This document shows positions 17,907 to 26,459 of a stretch of DNA of 64,000 nucleotides, one piece after another. The stretch lies in the NCBI RefSeq assembly GCF_900101435.1, contig NZ_FMZH01000003.1, positions 372,001 through 436,000 of the forward strand, written 5' to 3'. The DNA comes from Pedobacter soli (GTDB lineage Bacteria; Bacteroidota; Bacteroidia; Sphingobacteriales; Sphingobacteriaceae). Under the pieces are notes generated by a model. The model searched no databases, was not told where the DNA came from, and was given only the letters and a program-made list of their open reading frames with translations. Within the stretch, counting starts at the first letter, position 1. Each line of letters begins with the position of its first letter. The translations under genes and the position numbers were made by a program.

Positions 17907-19769
17907 TTATTCTGAAAGCTCAAGCCAGCGCATGGTATAATCATCTAGCTTTGCTTGCAGTTTTTCAATCTCTGCTGATACTTCTTGTATTTTAATGTAA
18001 TCGGAAGCATTAATGCTATTTAAGGTTTGGGTAAGCTCTGCTATTTTGTTCTCCATTTCTTCCATTCCCTTTTCGCTATCTTCTAATTCTTTCTGCTCTT
18101 TGAAACTTAATTTTTTTGTTGCTTTAACTGGTGTTTGTTCTACAACAGGCTCCGGTGCTTTTTTAGTTTCAGCTTTTGCTTTAGGTTGTTCTAAGCTTAA
18201 CCTGTACTCTGAGTAGTTACCATTGTAAATTTTTACAACACCTTCGCCTTCCATAATGAAGAGCTGGTCACTCATCTTGTCGAGCAGGTACCTGTCGTGA
18301 GAAACCAACATCAGGATGCCTGGGAAGTTTTCTAAAAATTCTTCCAATACATTTAAGGTATCAATGTCTAAGTCGTTTGTCGGCTCATCCAAAATCAGAA
18401 AATTTGGATTTTGCATTAATACCTTCATCAGGTTTAAACGTTTCTTTTCTCCACCGCTTAATTTCTCAACCATGCCATGTTGTTTCTTTGGTGGGAAGAG
18501 AAAAAGTGTTAATAGGGCAGAAGCGGTGATCACAGAACCATCAGCCATCTTAATATATTCGGCATCTGATTTTACAATATCAATTACACGTTCTTTTGGA
18601 TCGAAAGTTAAACCACCTTGTTTATAATAGCCAAACACGGTTGTCTCTCCAGTATCTACCTTGCCACCTTCTGGTTTTAAATTGCTGGTGATGATATTTA
18701 GAAGTGTCGATTTACCTGTTCCATTTTTGCCGGCTAAACCAATACGATCGCCTTTTTTGAAAGTATAGCTGAAATCGTTGATGATCGGCCGGCCATCAAA
18801 GCTTTGTTTAATGTGTTCTAACTCGATTATCTTGCCACCCTGGCGTGACATCTTCATTTTTAGGGTAACATTCTGATTGTCAGTCTTTTTCTTAGTTTTT
18901 TCTTCTAATTCGTAAAAAGCATCGATCCTGGCCTGAGATTTCGTTGCACGCGCCTGTGGCATGCGTCTCATCCACTCCAATTCTTTCTTTAATAGCTGTT
19001 GGTTCTTATGTAAAACCGTTGCGTCCAGCGCTTCTCTTTCGGCTTTCTTTTCTAAGAAGTAGGCGTAATTTCCGTTATAGTTGAAAATTTTACCACGGTC
19101 TAATTCTACAATGGTATTGCAAACATTATCTAAAAAGTACCTGTCATGCGTAACCAGAAGAATGGTTTTCTGCCCGGTAGTTAAAAGTTTTTCTAACCAT
19201 TCAATGGTATCTATATCCAAATGGTTGGTAGGCTCATCCAATACTAAAATTTCCGGATCTTCAATTAACAGTTTAGCCAAAGCCAAACGCTTCTTTTGTC
19301 CACCCGATAGGGTAGAAATTTTTTGCTGAAGATGAGTAATCCCCATCCGGTTAAGGATAGTTTTAATCTCATGCTCATATTCCCAGGCATTGTGTTCACT
19401 TAATTCCTCGTATAAACGGTTGAGTGTTTTTTCGTCGGGATTCGGATTTTCAATTAATTCCTCGTACTCTTTAATGAGCTGTTGCTGCTTATTCTCCAGC
19501 GAAAAGATGTGATCGCTAATCGAAAAGCCCTCGGTAAACTGAGGTTCCTGGTCTAGGAATCCAATTTTAACGGATTTATTTTTTACAATTTTACCTTCAA
19601 GCGGAGGGAACCTTTCGGCAAGTAATTTCAATAATGTACTCTTACCTGCGCCATTAATACCAACCAACGCCACGCGCTGCCCGGAGTTAATACCCAAGGT
19701 TAAATTTTTAAATAACCATTCGTCATGATAACCATGCCCTAAGCCTTCTGCCGCAATTAATGTGCTCAA
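17907..19769 (-). CDS. ABC-F family ATPase (Uup-like)
   Basis: A soluble ATPase with tandem ABC domains and no membrane segments. ABC-F proteins act on the ribosome. Walker A motifs GINGAGKS and GKNGTGKS, signatures LSGGQKKRLALAKLL and LSGGEKKRLNLMKVL, and Walker B VLDEPTNHLD and ILDEPTNDLD are all intact. A linker with ELEWMRRMPQARATKSQARI separates the domains. The C-terminal tail (about residues 525-620) is a charged linker plus a coiled coil, as in Uup. The start appears to be TTG at 19769, giving MSTLIAAEGLGHGY, which matches family N-termini I recall. No in-frame ATG lies early enough to keep this segment. Confidence 0.9.
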   Translation of the reverse strand: MSTLIAAEGLGHGYHDEWLFKNLTLGINSGQRVALVGINGAGKSTLLKLLAERFPPLEGKIVKNKSVKIGFLDQEPQFTEGFSISDHIFSLENKQQQLIKEYEELIENPNPDEKTLNRLYEELSEHNAWEYEHEIKTILNRMGITHLQQKISTLSGGQKKRLALAKLLIEDPEILVLDEPTNHLDIDTIEWLEKLLTTGQKTILLVTHDRYFLDNVCNTIVELDRGKIFNYNGNYAYFLEKKAEREALDATVLHKNQQLLKKELEWMRRMPQARATKSQARIDAFYELEEKTKKKTDNQNVTLKMKMSRQGGKIIELEHIKQSFDGRPIINDFSYTFKKGDRIGLAGKNGTGKSTLLNIITSNLKPEGGKVDTGETTVFGYYKQGGLTFDPKERVIDIVKSDAEYIKMADGSVITASALLTLFLFPPKKQHGMVEKLSGGEKKRLNLMKVLMQNPNFLILDEPTNDLDIDTLNVLEEFLENFPGILMLVSHDRYLLDKMSDQLFIMEGEGVVKIYNGNYSEYRLSLEQPKAKAETKKAPEPVVEQTPVKATKKLSFKEQKELEDSEKGMEEMENKIAELTQTLNSINASDYIKIQEVSAEIEKLQAKLDDYTMRWLELSE

Positions 19770-20327
19770 TTTTTTTGTATTTCGGATTTATAAAGAAAAA
19801 TTAGTGCAAAGGTAAGTATAAATTATTTGGAACGTTGAACTGATTGTTTCAAAGCTGTTCTGTATCAGCTAAAAATGGCAGAAGATTGATGTATTGCTCT
19901 TGTGCCATAGGAGCGATTTAAACCTGAATAATACGTTTGTAAAAGAAAACAGCGGTCGGACTCGCTCCACCGCTGCTTCAATCATTAACTAAAACTAAAC
20001 TTTATCTTGTGTGGTGCCTCGAAAATAATCCGTGCATCAACTTTAAATCATCATGTGGAAAGCATGAATAGATATGGATACTTTTCTTGCTATTTCTATG
20101 TATAAGACTGTTGTAAACAAGAAAAGTTGCAGCAGAATAAGCTGTATTATACCAGCAGAGATTAATTATCGACGAACGGTCGTAACTTTTAGACGAACGC
20201 TGATGAAAGGTGGGAAAGTATTGCGAAGGATCTAGGAAGAAAGGTAAATATGAAACCGACCGTTATCTTCGATGGAAAACAAGGGTGGATAAATAAGAGG
20301 TTCTTCGTTGCACTCAGAATGACAGGT
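19770..20327. other. 558-bp gap without recognisable gene
   Basis: No open frame, tRNA or repeat family is clear here. There is a short hairpin CAGCGGT...ACCGCTG (about 19951-19976) and a patch with two GACGAACG motifs (20173-20206), the first inside the self-complementary ACGAACGGTCGT. A small RNA is possible but unsupported. Confidence 0.3.
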
Positions 20328-20765
20328 TTAAATAAGACCTGCCTCGGCTCTGTAACCTAAGTGTTCATCTTCTTTTTGGGTCATAAGGGCTTTGGCTGCC
20401 TTTCCTTTGTCTTTATAACCCAATAAATGGAGGGTTCCGTGCATCATAATGCGGCAAACTTCATCAAATGCATCGGTTTTGAAAGTAATGGCATTCTCTT
20501 TAACCCGTTCAATGCTGATGAAAATATCACTTACAATTAACTTTTCTTCTTCAGAATTATCAAAAGTAATGATATCTGTATAAGTATCATGATTCAGGTA
20601 TTGCTGGTTAATGCCTAGCAAGTACTCGTCACTACAGAAAATAAAATTAAGTTCGCCCAATTTGAAACCTTCTTTTTCGATACTGGTTTTAAGCCACTTC
20701 TTGATTTTAAGTTTTTGAGGGAGATTGTAGGTTACTGATTCTGTAAAAAACGATATTGCAGCCAT
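20328..20765 (-). CDS. ybeY: Endoribonuclease YbeY
   Basis: A 145-residue single-strand endoribonuclease needed for 16S rRNA 3' maturation and ribosome quality control. NQQYLNHDTYTDIITFDNSE is the conserved central segment. The metal-binding motif reads MMHGTLHLLGYKDKGKA: the first two His of the H-x3-H pair are present but the usual third His (GYDH) is replaced by KD. That variant is what I recall for Bacteroidota YbeY. Length is normal. It lies upstream of the ABC-F and mnmG genes on the same strand. Confidence 0.9.
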   Translation of the reverse strand: MAAISFFTESVTYNLPQKLKIKKWLKTSIEKEGFKLGELNFIFCSDEYLLGINQQYLNHDTYTDIITFDNSEEEKLIVSDIFISIERVKENAITFKTDAFDEVCRIMMHGTLHLLGYKDKGKAAKALMTQKEDEHLGYRAEAGLI

Positions 20766-20893
20766 GTTTGTGTTTTATGGTTGCAAATTTAGTAAATATT
20801 CCAATACCCGTTTGAAGGTGGGGCATATAAACAAATTGTCTTATAGGAGGTCCGTTTTAGGAAGAACAAAGGTTTTGGAATCCCCTAAAGGTA

Positions 20894-21074
20894 TCGTCAT
20901 TCCCAGCTTGACTGGCAATCTTAGTGCGAGATTAGTTGTAACTAAGATTTTAAAATTTTCTGTCTGCAGCAGGCAGGCTTTCCCGAAAAGCGGGGGCAGG
21001 CTATTGTTTCTCCTTGCAATAACGTGTTTTAGAGACCCTGAAATAAATCCGATAGCTATCGAATCATGGTGACG
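20894..21074. repeat. Composite intergenic repeat between ybeY and the DUF4175 gene
   Basis: Begins CGTCATTCCCAGCTTGACTGG, split by a short spacer from an internal inverted pair TTAGTTG/CAACTAA-like at about 20932-20947. It continues through CCTGAAATAAATCCGATAGC (21038-21057) to CATGGTGACG (21065-21074). The CCGATAGCTATCG core is shared with the elements at 2093, 9059 and 13419. It seems to be two elements joined or nested. A 102-codon open frame through it is not gene-like. Confidence 0.55.
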
Positions 21075-21083
21075 TATTCGTTG

Positions 21084-24000
21084 CTATTGTACCAAATTCA
21101 ACGATTTTAAATACTCGGCTATTTTATTTTTATAATAGTAATTTAAAGCAGGAGGTAGTTTCTGCAGCATATCATTACCATTCTGTTGTTGTTTCTGGTA
21201 ATCCTTAAGCATTTTCTGGTAAGAAGGCGGAAATTCTTTAGCGGCTTTACTTTCACGTTTCGAATCTTCTTCCTGATCGCGTTCAGCTTTTTCGGCTTCC
21301 AATAGCTTGGTAAGCAGTTCTTTCTGGCGGTTTAAAGTTTCCTGTTGTAAACGTTTATTAACCAGATCACTTTCAGTTTGTTTCATTTCCTGTATGGCTT
21401 CATTTAGGTTGCCCATTTTACCTTTGCCATCTTTGTTTTCCTCCCGGTTAATTTTTTCCAATGCCTGGCGGATCATTTGCTGTTGCTGGGCCATTTTACC
21501 AAACTCCTGACTCATTTGGCCTTTACCTACTGTGCCCTGATTACCTCCTGATTTCTGCATTTGCTCCCTTGCTTTCTGCATATTTTTATTCAGTTGATCC
21601 TGCATTTGCGAAAGCTGTTTCATGCCCTGTTTTTGTTTTTTGCCGCTACCACCACCTTTGCTGTTTTTCTGCATGTTTTGCAACTGGTTAAGGGCTTCAC
21701 TCAGCATTAAGCTAAGATTATTGATAGAAGTCATGGTAAACTGCTGAAAACGGTTGGCTTCGGCTGTTCTTCTGTCGCCCAGGCTTTCCAAGCTCTTATC
21801 CAGGTTAAAGTTAATCTTATTCATCTCCTCATTAACAGTCGATTCGATTTGTGGAACGCGTTTACTTAAGCTGTAAAGGCTATCTGCAATGGTTTTGAGG
21901 TTATCTTTAATGCTGCGTTGCTTCTGCACATTACTGGTATAACTGGGATCTGCAGCTGTCATTTTTTTAAGTGCCAGCATTACTTTTTCCTGATCGAAAG
22001 AGTTATTGAGGAGATTTTCAAGCAATCTGCGCAGTTCTTTGGCATTCAGGTTGTTTTCCATCTCTTCTCCCTGTTGCTGCATATCGCTCATTTTTTTCGA
22101 TAGCTTTTCCATCTGCTCAGCTGCTTTTTGTTGTTTTTGGCTGGCATTTTTCGAATCTTTTTGATCTAAAGCATCTTTACTGTCTTGTTGCTCTTTCTGG
22201 ATTTCCTGTACATCTTTCTCCGGATTTTCAAAAGGATTAGGTCTTTCCAGTGACTTATTTTTTTCTTCGAGCTTTTTCAGATCGTCTTTCAGGTCTTTCA
22301 TTTCCTTGTTCAGCGCATCCTGTTTCTGCTTCAAGCTCTCGTTATCCTGTTTTTTATCTTTTGTTTGATCAGCAAGCTCTTTTTGGTCTTTTGCCAGTTC
22401 GTTTAAGCGGTTAATATCGTTTTGGAGCTGCTGCTCAAATTCAAGCTGTTTATAGAGTTCTAAAATCCTATCGAGTTCATTTTTAAGCGTTTTATTATCC
22501 AGCTGCATTTTTGAAAGCTCATTTTGGGTCTGATCTTTATTTTTTTCGTTAATCAGATTCTGCAGCTTCTGCAAAAGCTCTTTTGTTTTTTCGTCTAAAA
22601 CATTATCAAACAGGTCTTTAATTTGTTTTTGCTTTTCAAGCAGTTCTTCTGTTTGTTTCTGGTCTTCCTGCTGCTGAATGTTTTTCTCGTTTTGTTCTTT
22701 AATCTCTTTTACGGCCGCATCAAGCTGCTTTTGTTTATCCAAAAGGGCTTCAATCTGTTTTTTGTCTTCAAACGAAATCTGTTTTTTATCGATCAGACTT
22801 TCGGCAACCTTTTTACTTTCCTTTTCGATGGTATTGGCCAAACGGATAGCCGATTGCATTTTTTGTTTAAGGGCCTGGCTATTGGCACTTACCTGTTCTG
22901 CAGTTTCTTTTTTGGTAGGCTGTTTAAATGTTTTGATCTCCGAACGGGTAATTTTAACACCATTAACACCATCGTTATCAGCTACTTCAAAGTAATATTC
23001 AATTTCTTGCCCGGGTTTGGCTGCTGCAGCTTTAATATCCCAGAAATAAAAGAAACTATTTTCGGTAGCATTACTTTTTATTGGGATATTTTTAGTTACT
23101 GTGCTTACAATCCGGTTGTTTTCTTTAATGTTGTATTTGAAACTGAGCCGGCTAAAACCATAATCGTCGCTTACCTGACCATTAAAGTACAGTGCTTTGT
23201 TACTTACCGAGTCAGGTTTCTCTTCTACGCGAATACCCGGAGCCTGATCTTTAATTACCGTAATCTGGTGTGAAAGTGAATCGCGGAGGGTTACAAAATC
23301 ATTTTTAGGCGTAATGCTGTATTTCGAATTATTTCTTATAGTAGCACTAAAAGCAGCAGCATCGTCTTCAATTTTCAATGTGTTTTCTGCTCCGTTCAGC
23401 ATAAACAGGAGCACACTACTTTTTTCTGTCTTGAAATTCCAGTTTACTTTTGTTCCCTCAGGTAGGAGCATATCGCCCACATTTGAAATTACTTCAGCTT
23501 TTTTACCCAGATAGGCTGGGAAGGTAAGTGTAGCTGTGGCGTTTAACAATTCTGGACGTGGCTTAACCGAAATGGTAAATACAGCAGAATTAAATCCACC
23601 GCCTTTGAAAATCAGTTTTTTATCGGTTTGTATATTTTTAATAGGATAATTAAACCGGGTAGTGCCTTCTTTTTCGGCTTTGTAGGTGTTTTTGCCATCT
23701 TCTACATAAACTTCGGCAGGCAATTGGTCGCCGGTTAGCTTAATATTTAGCATTACATCATCACCCTGTGTAACTGTGAGGTTCTTATTTAGGACTGTAA
23801 ATGCAAAAGGTGCTTTGGGTGCAATGTATTCATCGTACTTAAAAAAACTGTTGGTGCCATCGCGTAAAATAGCCGGAGCAATAATACCGATCAAAAGAAT
23901 AATAGAAAGTGGAACGAACAGATATTTTAAATATTTACGGTTATCATTTATGCTTACCGCAGTATAAAAAGGAACAGGTTTAAGCTCCAGTATTTTTTGA

Positions 24001-24404
24001 TCAATACTGGCCAGGATCAGTTGGTTATTTTCGGACGATTTTTCTGAAAGATGATGAAGTTGAAGGGTATTAAGCAGTTTATCTTTAATATCGGCAAAAT
24101 GATCGCCTATAATTACTGAAGCTTCATCAAAAGAAAGATGTTTACCTAGTTTTAGCATCGCCAGGAGCGGTTTTAAGATTAGAAAACCGATCAGCAACAA
24201 ACCCGTGAGTAGGTAGGCAAAGAAAACGAAGGTTTTAAAACCAGCGCCTGGATTTAAATAATAAAGGCTTAAAAATACGAGCAGGTAAAGCCCTAAAAGA
24301 ATGGCTGCAACGTAGATACTACCCCGTAAAATCTTATTCAAATAAAATTTGCGGATAAATTCGTCGATTTTTCTTAATAAGTCGTTGTAGTTTTTGCTCA
24401 CCAT
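21084..24404 (-). CDS. DUF4175 family giant membrane/coiled-coil protein
   Basis: About 1106 residues. N-terminal membrane helices (SIYVAAILLGLYLLVFLSLYY, FVFFAYLLTGLLLIGFLIL, FVPLSIILLIGIIAPAIL) are followed by a beta-rich region to about residue 500, with Ig-like repeats (QVSDDYGFSRLSFKYNI). A very long Lys/Glu/Gln-rich coiled coil covers roughly residues 510-1090. It is conserved beside ybeY in Bacteroidota but has no known function. The start is the ATG at 24404 (MVSKNYNDLLRKIDEF); a longer frame to 24455 adds a segment not expected in the family. A structural or envelope-spanning role is a guess. Confidence 0.85.
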   Translation of the reverse strand: MVSKNYNDLLRKIDEFIRKFYLNKILRGSIYVAAILLGLYLLVFLSLYYLNPGAGFKTFVFFAYLLTGLLLIGFLILKPLLAMLKLGKHLSFDEASVIIGDHFADIKDKLLNTLQLHHLSEKSSENNQLILASIDQKILELKPVPFYTAVSINDNRKYLKYLFVPLSIILLIGIIAPAILRDGTNSFFKYDEYIAPKAPFAFTVLNKNLTVTQGDDVMLNIKLTGDQLPAEVYVEDGKNTYKAEKEGTTRFNYPIKNIQTDKKLIFKGGGFNSAVFTISVKPRPELLNATATLTFPAYLGKKAEVISNVGDMLLPEGTKVNWNFKTEKSSVLLFMLNGAENTLKIEDDAAAFSATIRNNSKYSITPKNDFVTLRDSLSHQITVIKDQAPGIRVEEKPDSVSNKALYFNGQVSDDYGFSRLSFKYNIKENNRIVSTVTKNIPIKSNATENSFFYFWDIKAAAAKPGQEIEYYFEVADNDGVNGVKITRSEIKTFKQPTKKETAEQVSANSQALKQKMQSAIRLANTIEKESKKVAESLIDKKQISFEDKKQIEALLDKQKQLDAAVKEIKEQNEKNIQQQEDQKQTEELLEKQKQIKDLFDNVLDEKTKELLQKLQNLINEKNKDQTQNELSKMQLDNKTLKNELDRILELYKQLEFEQQLQNDINRLNELAKDQKELADQTKDKKQDNESLKQKQDALNKEMKDLKDDLKKLEEKNKSLERPNPFENPEKDVQEIQKEQQDSKDALDQKDSKNASQKQQKAAEQMEKLSKKMSDMQQQGEEMENNLNAKELRRLLENLLNNSFDQEKVMLALKKMTAADPSYTSNVQKQRSIKDNLKTIADSLYSLSKRVPQIESTVNEEMNKINFNLDKSLESLGDRRTAEANRFQQFTMTSINNLSLMLSEALNQLQNMQKNSKGGGSGKKQKQGMKQLSQMQDQLNKNMQKAREQMQKSGGNQGTVGKGQMSQEFGKMAQQQQMIRQALEKINREENKDGKGKMGNLNEAIQEMKQTESDLVNKRLQQETLNRQKELLTKLLEAEKAERDQEEDSKRESKAAKEFPPSYQKMLKDYQKQQQNGNDMLQKLPPALNYYYKNKIAEYLKSLNLVQ

Positions 24405-24616
24405 ATCACCGTAAATGTAAAAATTGTTAGCATCAATTAAAAGAAATCTGCTCATAGCATAACGTGTTTATTACAAATTGGTTATGTGCGGCGTATTTTT
24501 CAATTTAATGCCAAAACGGACTAAAACCGATTATGTAGCTTAAAATCAGACAAACGTTTGTTTAACGTCGCAGAGTTAATTTTTTTAAGAAAATGTGTTA
24601 AAAATTTTACTATAAG

Positions 24617-24647
24617 TTGATATTTACTTAATGAAAAAATATCTTTG
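24617..24647 (+). promoter_or_regulatory. Promoter for the ECF sigma factor gene
   Basis: TTG at 24617-24619, 20 bp spacing, then TATCTTTG at 24640-24647 fits the Bacteroidota -33/-7 consensus (TTTG, TAnnTTTG). It predicts a start near 24653 and a leader of about 60 nt. Confidence 0.6.
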
Positions 24648-24713
24648 GTTTATCAACCTCTCGAAAGAACTATTAAATCATCCCTTTTTAATATTTGTTA
24701 GGATAGCAAACTA

Positions 24714-25262
24714 ATGAACCATGTTGCTGATTTAGCGTCGGGTTGCTTACAAACTTTTCAAACCGTTTATAGTTTGTTCAACCAAAAACTTTATGCTTAT
24801 ATTCTGAAGAAAACCAATTCAGCATATATGGCAGAAGAGGTGGTGCAGCTTACTTTTATCCGTTTATGGGAAAAACGCGAGACTTTATCGGCAGAGTACA
24901 ATCTTTCTACCCAGATTTTCAGAATAGCGGGAACAATTTTAATCGATCAGTTAAGAAAAGAAGCGGTGAGTAAAAAACACCTGAGTGTTGTTGAAGACGA
25001 TTTTGCCTTAAAAACAGATACCGAACAACCTGAAATGCTTCATGCCCTTGAACAAGCTATTGAACAGATGGCTCCCGTGCGTAAAAAGGTATTCAAAATG
25101 AGTAAAGTTGATGGTTATTCGTACAAAGAGATAGCAGAAATGCTTTCTATTTCGCCAAAAACTGTAGAAAATCACATTTCGCAGGCATTAAAACAGCTTA
25201 GGGCTGCTTTTTCTTCTATTATTTCGCTGGCTGTTATTATGGAGGCCATAATCAAGAAATAA
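24714..25262 (+). CDS. RNA polymerase ECF-type sigma-70 factor
   Basis: A 182-residue two-domain sigma factor. Region 2 is seen as YSLFNQKLYAYILKKTNSAYMAEEVVQLTFIRLWEKR and region 4 as EQMAPVRKKVFKMSKVDGYSYKEIAEMLSISPKTVENHISQALKQL with its helix-turn-helix. It belongs to the Bacteroidota sigma group paired with FecR. It sits 99 bp before a FecR anti-sigma gene and heads the SusCD locus, so the expected role is induction of that locus on a substrate signal. Confidence 0.92.
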   Translation: MNHVADLASGCLQTFQTVYSLFNQKLYAYILKKTNSAYMAEEVVQLTFIRLWEKRETLSAEYNLSTQIFRIAGTILIDQLRKEAVSKKHLSVVEDDFALKTDTEQPEMLHALEQAIEQMAPVRKKVFKMSKVDGYSYKEIAEMLSISPKTVENHISQALKQLRAAFSSIISLAVIMEAIIKK

Positions 25263-25361
25263 TTCACCTGATTTTTAATCCTCAGCACATTATTTTTAAA
25301 AATTATCTAAAATATTTTTACTCCACTAGGGGTAAAGCGCTTTCAAAAACGTAATGTAGTT

Positions 25362-26423
25362 ATGCAAATCAACCAAAAACTTGTGGAGAAGTTTTTTTCT
25401 GGCCAATGTACTGCCGCGGAAGCCCGTATGGTAAGTGAGTACCTGGCTGATGAAAACAACCGCGAAATTTATTTAAACAGCGAGGAATGGGAACATTTTG
25501 AGCCTGTAGAAAAGGTTGATGCAACAATTTCGGACCGGATTTATGTCAATGTAATCGATCATATTCACGATAAACGGGAAACCAGACGTATCCGTTTCAG
25601 ATACCTGGCTTATGCGGCATCAATTGCATTAATTGCGACGGTAGGATTGGTAGCTTACAAACTGGGGAGTAACCGTATTACAAATACGAGCCATTCGGCT
25701 ATCAACCGGATAAAACCCGTTACCAGGATTGAAAAGTTTATTACCAATACTTCAGCAGTAAAACAAACCTATACTTTACCTGATGGAACCATAGTTGAAC
25801 TGGATCCGAAAAGTGAAGTCAGTTATTTTCCTTTTGATCAGGGAAAAAGGGATGTTAATTTAATTGGCCAGGCTTTATTCAGGGTGCATAAAGATAAAGC
25901 GAAACCTTTTACTGTTTTTGCCAATAACCTGGCAACCACAGCTTTGGGTACTGTTTTTGAAATTACCGCATTTAAAAAAGATTTATATACTAAAGTGCGG
26001 TTAATTGAAGGAAAGGTAGTGGTTAAGCCTCAAAACAAGCTCTTATCGGCCGGGGTAGAAACCGTGTATTTATTACCGGGAAAGGTATTTACGGTAAATA
26101 TGCAGACTTACGCAGCCAGCGTTAAGCCGTTTAATGTTGTGGCGCCTAAAAAACTGGAGACATTGGATTCTGGAAAGGCAATTGTAACCGAAGCAGCCAT
26201 TGTTTTTGACAATGAACCGCTATCAGAGGTTTTTAATACACTCGAAACTAAACTGAACATAAAAATAAATTATACTACAAATCAGCTTAATAAAAAGGTA
26301 TTTACAGGGCAATATGAATTCGGACGCGATGACATTGATGCTTTCTTAGATATGCTTTGTTCATTAAATAATCTGACTGTAGATAAAACAGATGTGGGAT
26401 ATACGATAAAGAAGATTAAATAG
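25362..26423 (+). CDS. FecR family anti-sigma factor
   Basis: 353 residues. The cytoplasmic N-terminal part (about 1-85) has the sigma-binding helices. One membrane helix follows (YLAYAASIALIATVGLVAY, near residue 90), then a periplasmic FecR domain (VKQTYTLPDGTIVELDPKSEVSYF; TTALGTVFEITAFKKD). The C-terminal DUF4974 domain runs to the end (FDNEPLSEVFNTLETKLNIKINYT). It should hold the upstream sigma factor inactive until a signal reaches the periplasm. It lies 36 bp before susC. The leader before it contains CTCCACTAGGGG and the palindrome AAAGCGCTTT (25334-25343). Confidence 0.9.
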   Translation: MQINQKLVEKFFSGQCTAAEARMVSEYLADENNREIYLNSEEWEHFEPVEKVDATISDRIYVNVIDHIHDKRETRRIRFRYLAYAASIALIATVGLVAYKLGSNRITNTSHSAINRIKPVTRIEKFITNTSAVKQTYTLPDGTIVELDPKSEVSYFPFDQGKRDVNLIGQALFRVHKDKAKPFTVFANNLATTALGTVFEITAFKKDLYTKVRLIEGKVVVKPQNKLLSAGVETVYLLPGKVFTVNMQTYAASVKPFNVVAPKKLETLDSGKAIVTEAAIVFDNEPLSEVFNTLETKLNIKINYTTNQLNKKVFTGQYEFGRDDIDAFLDMLCSLNNLTVDKTDVGYTIKKIK

Positions 26424-26459
26424 AAACCAGCGTACAACTAAACCAAACAAACTAACTTC

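Noticed and set aside
20764..21072. 102-codon plus-strand frame between ybeY and the DUF4175 gene
   Set aside because: It runs through a composite intergenic repeat, has no recognisable domain and overlaps the ybeY start.
22623..23273. 216-codon open frame on the plus strand inside the DUF4175 gene
   Set aside because: Its Phe/Leu-rich product is the antisense of a Lys/Glu/Gln-rich coiled coil. The minus-strand gene is clearly the real one.
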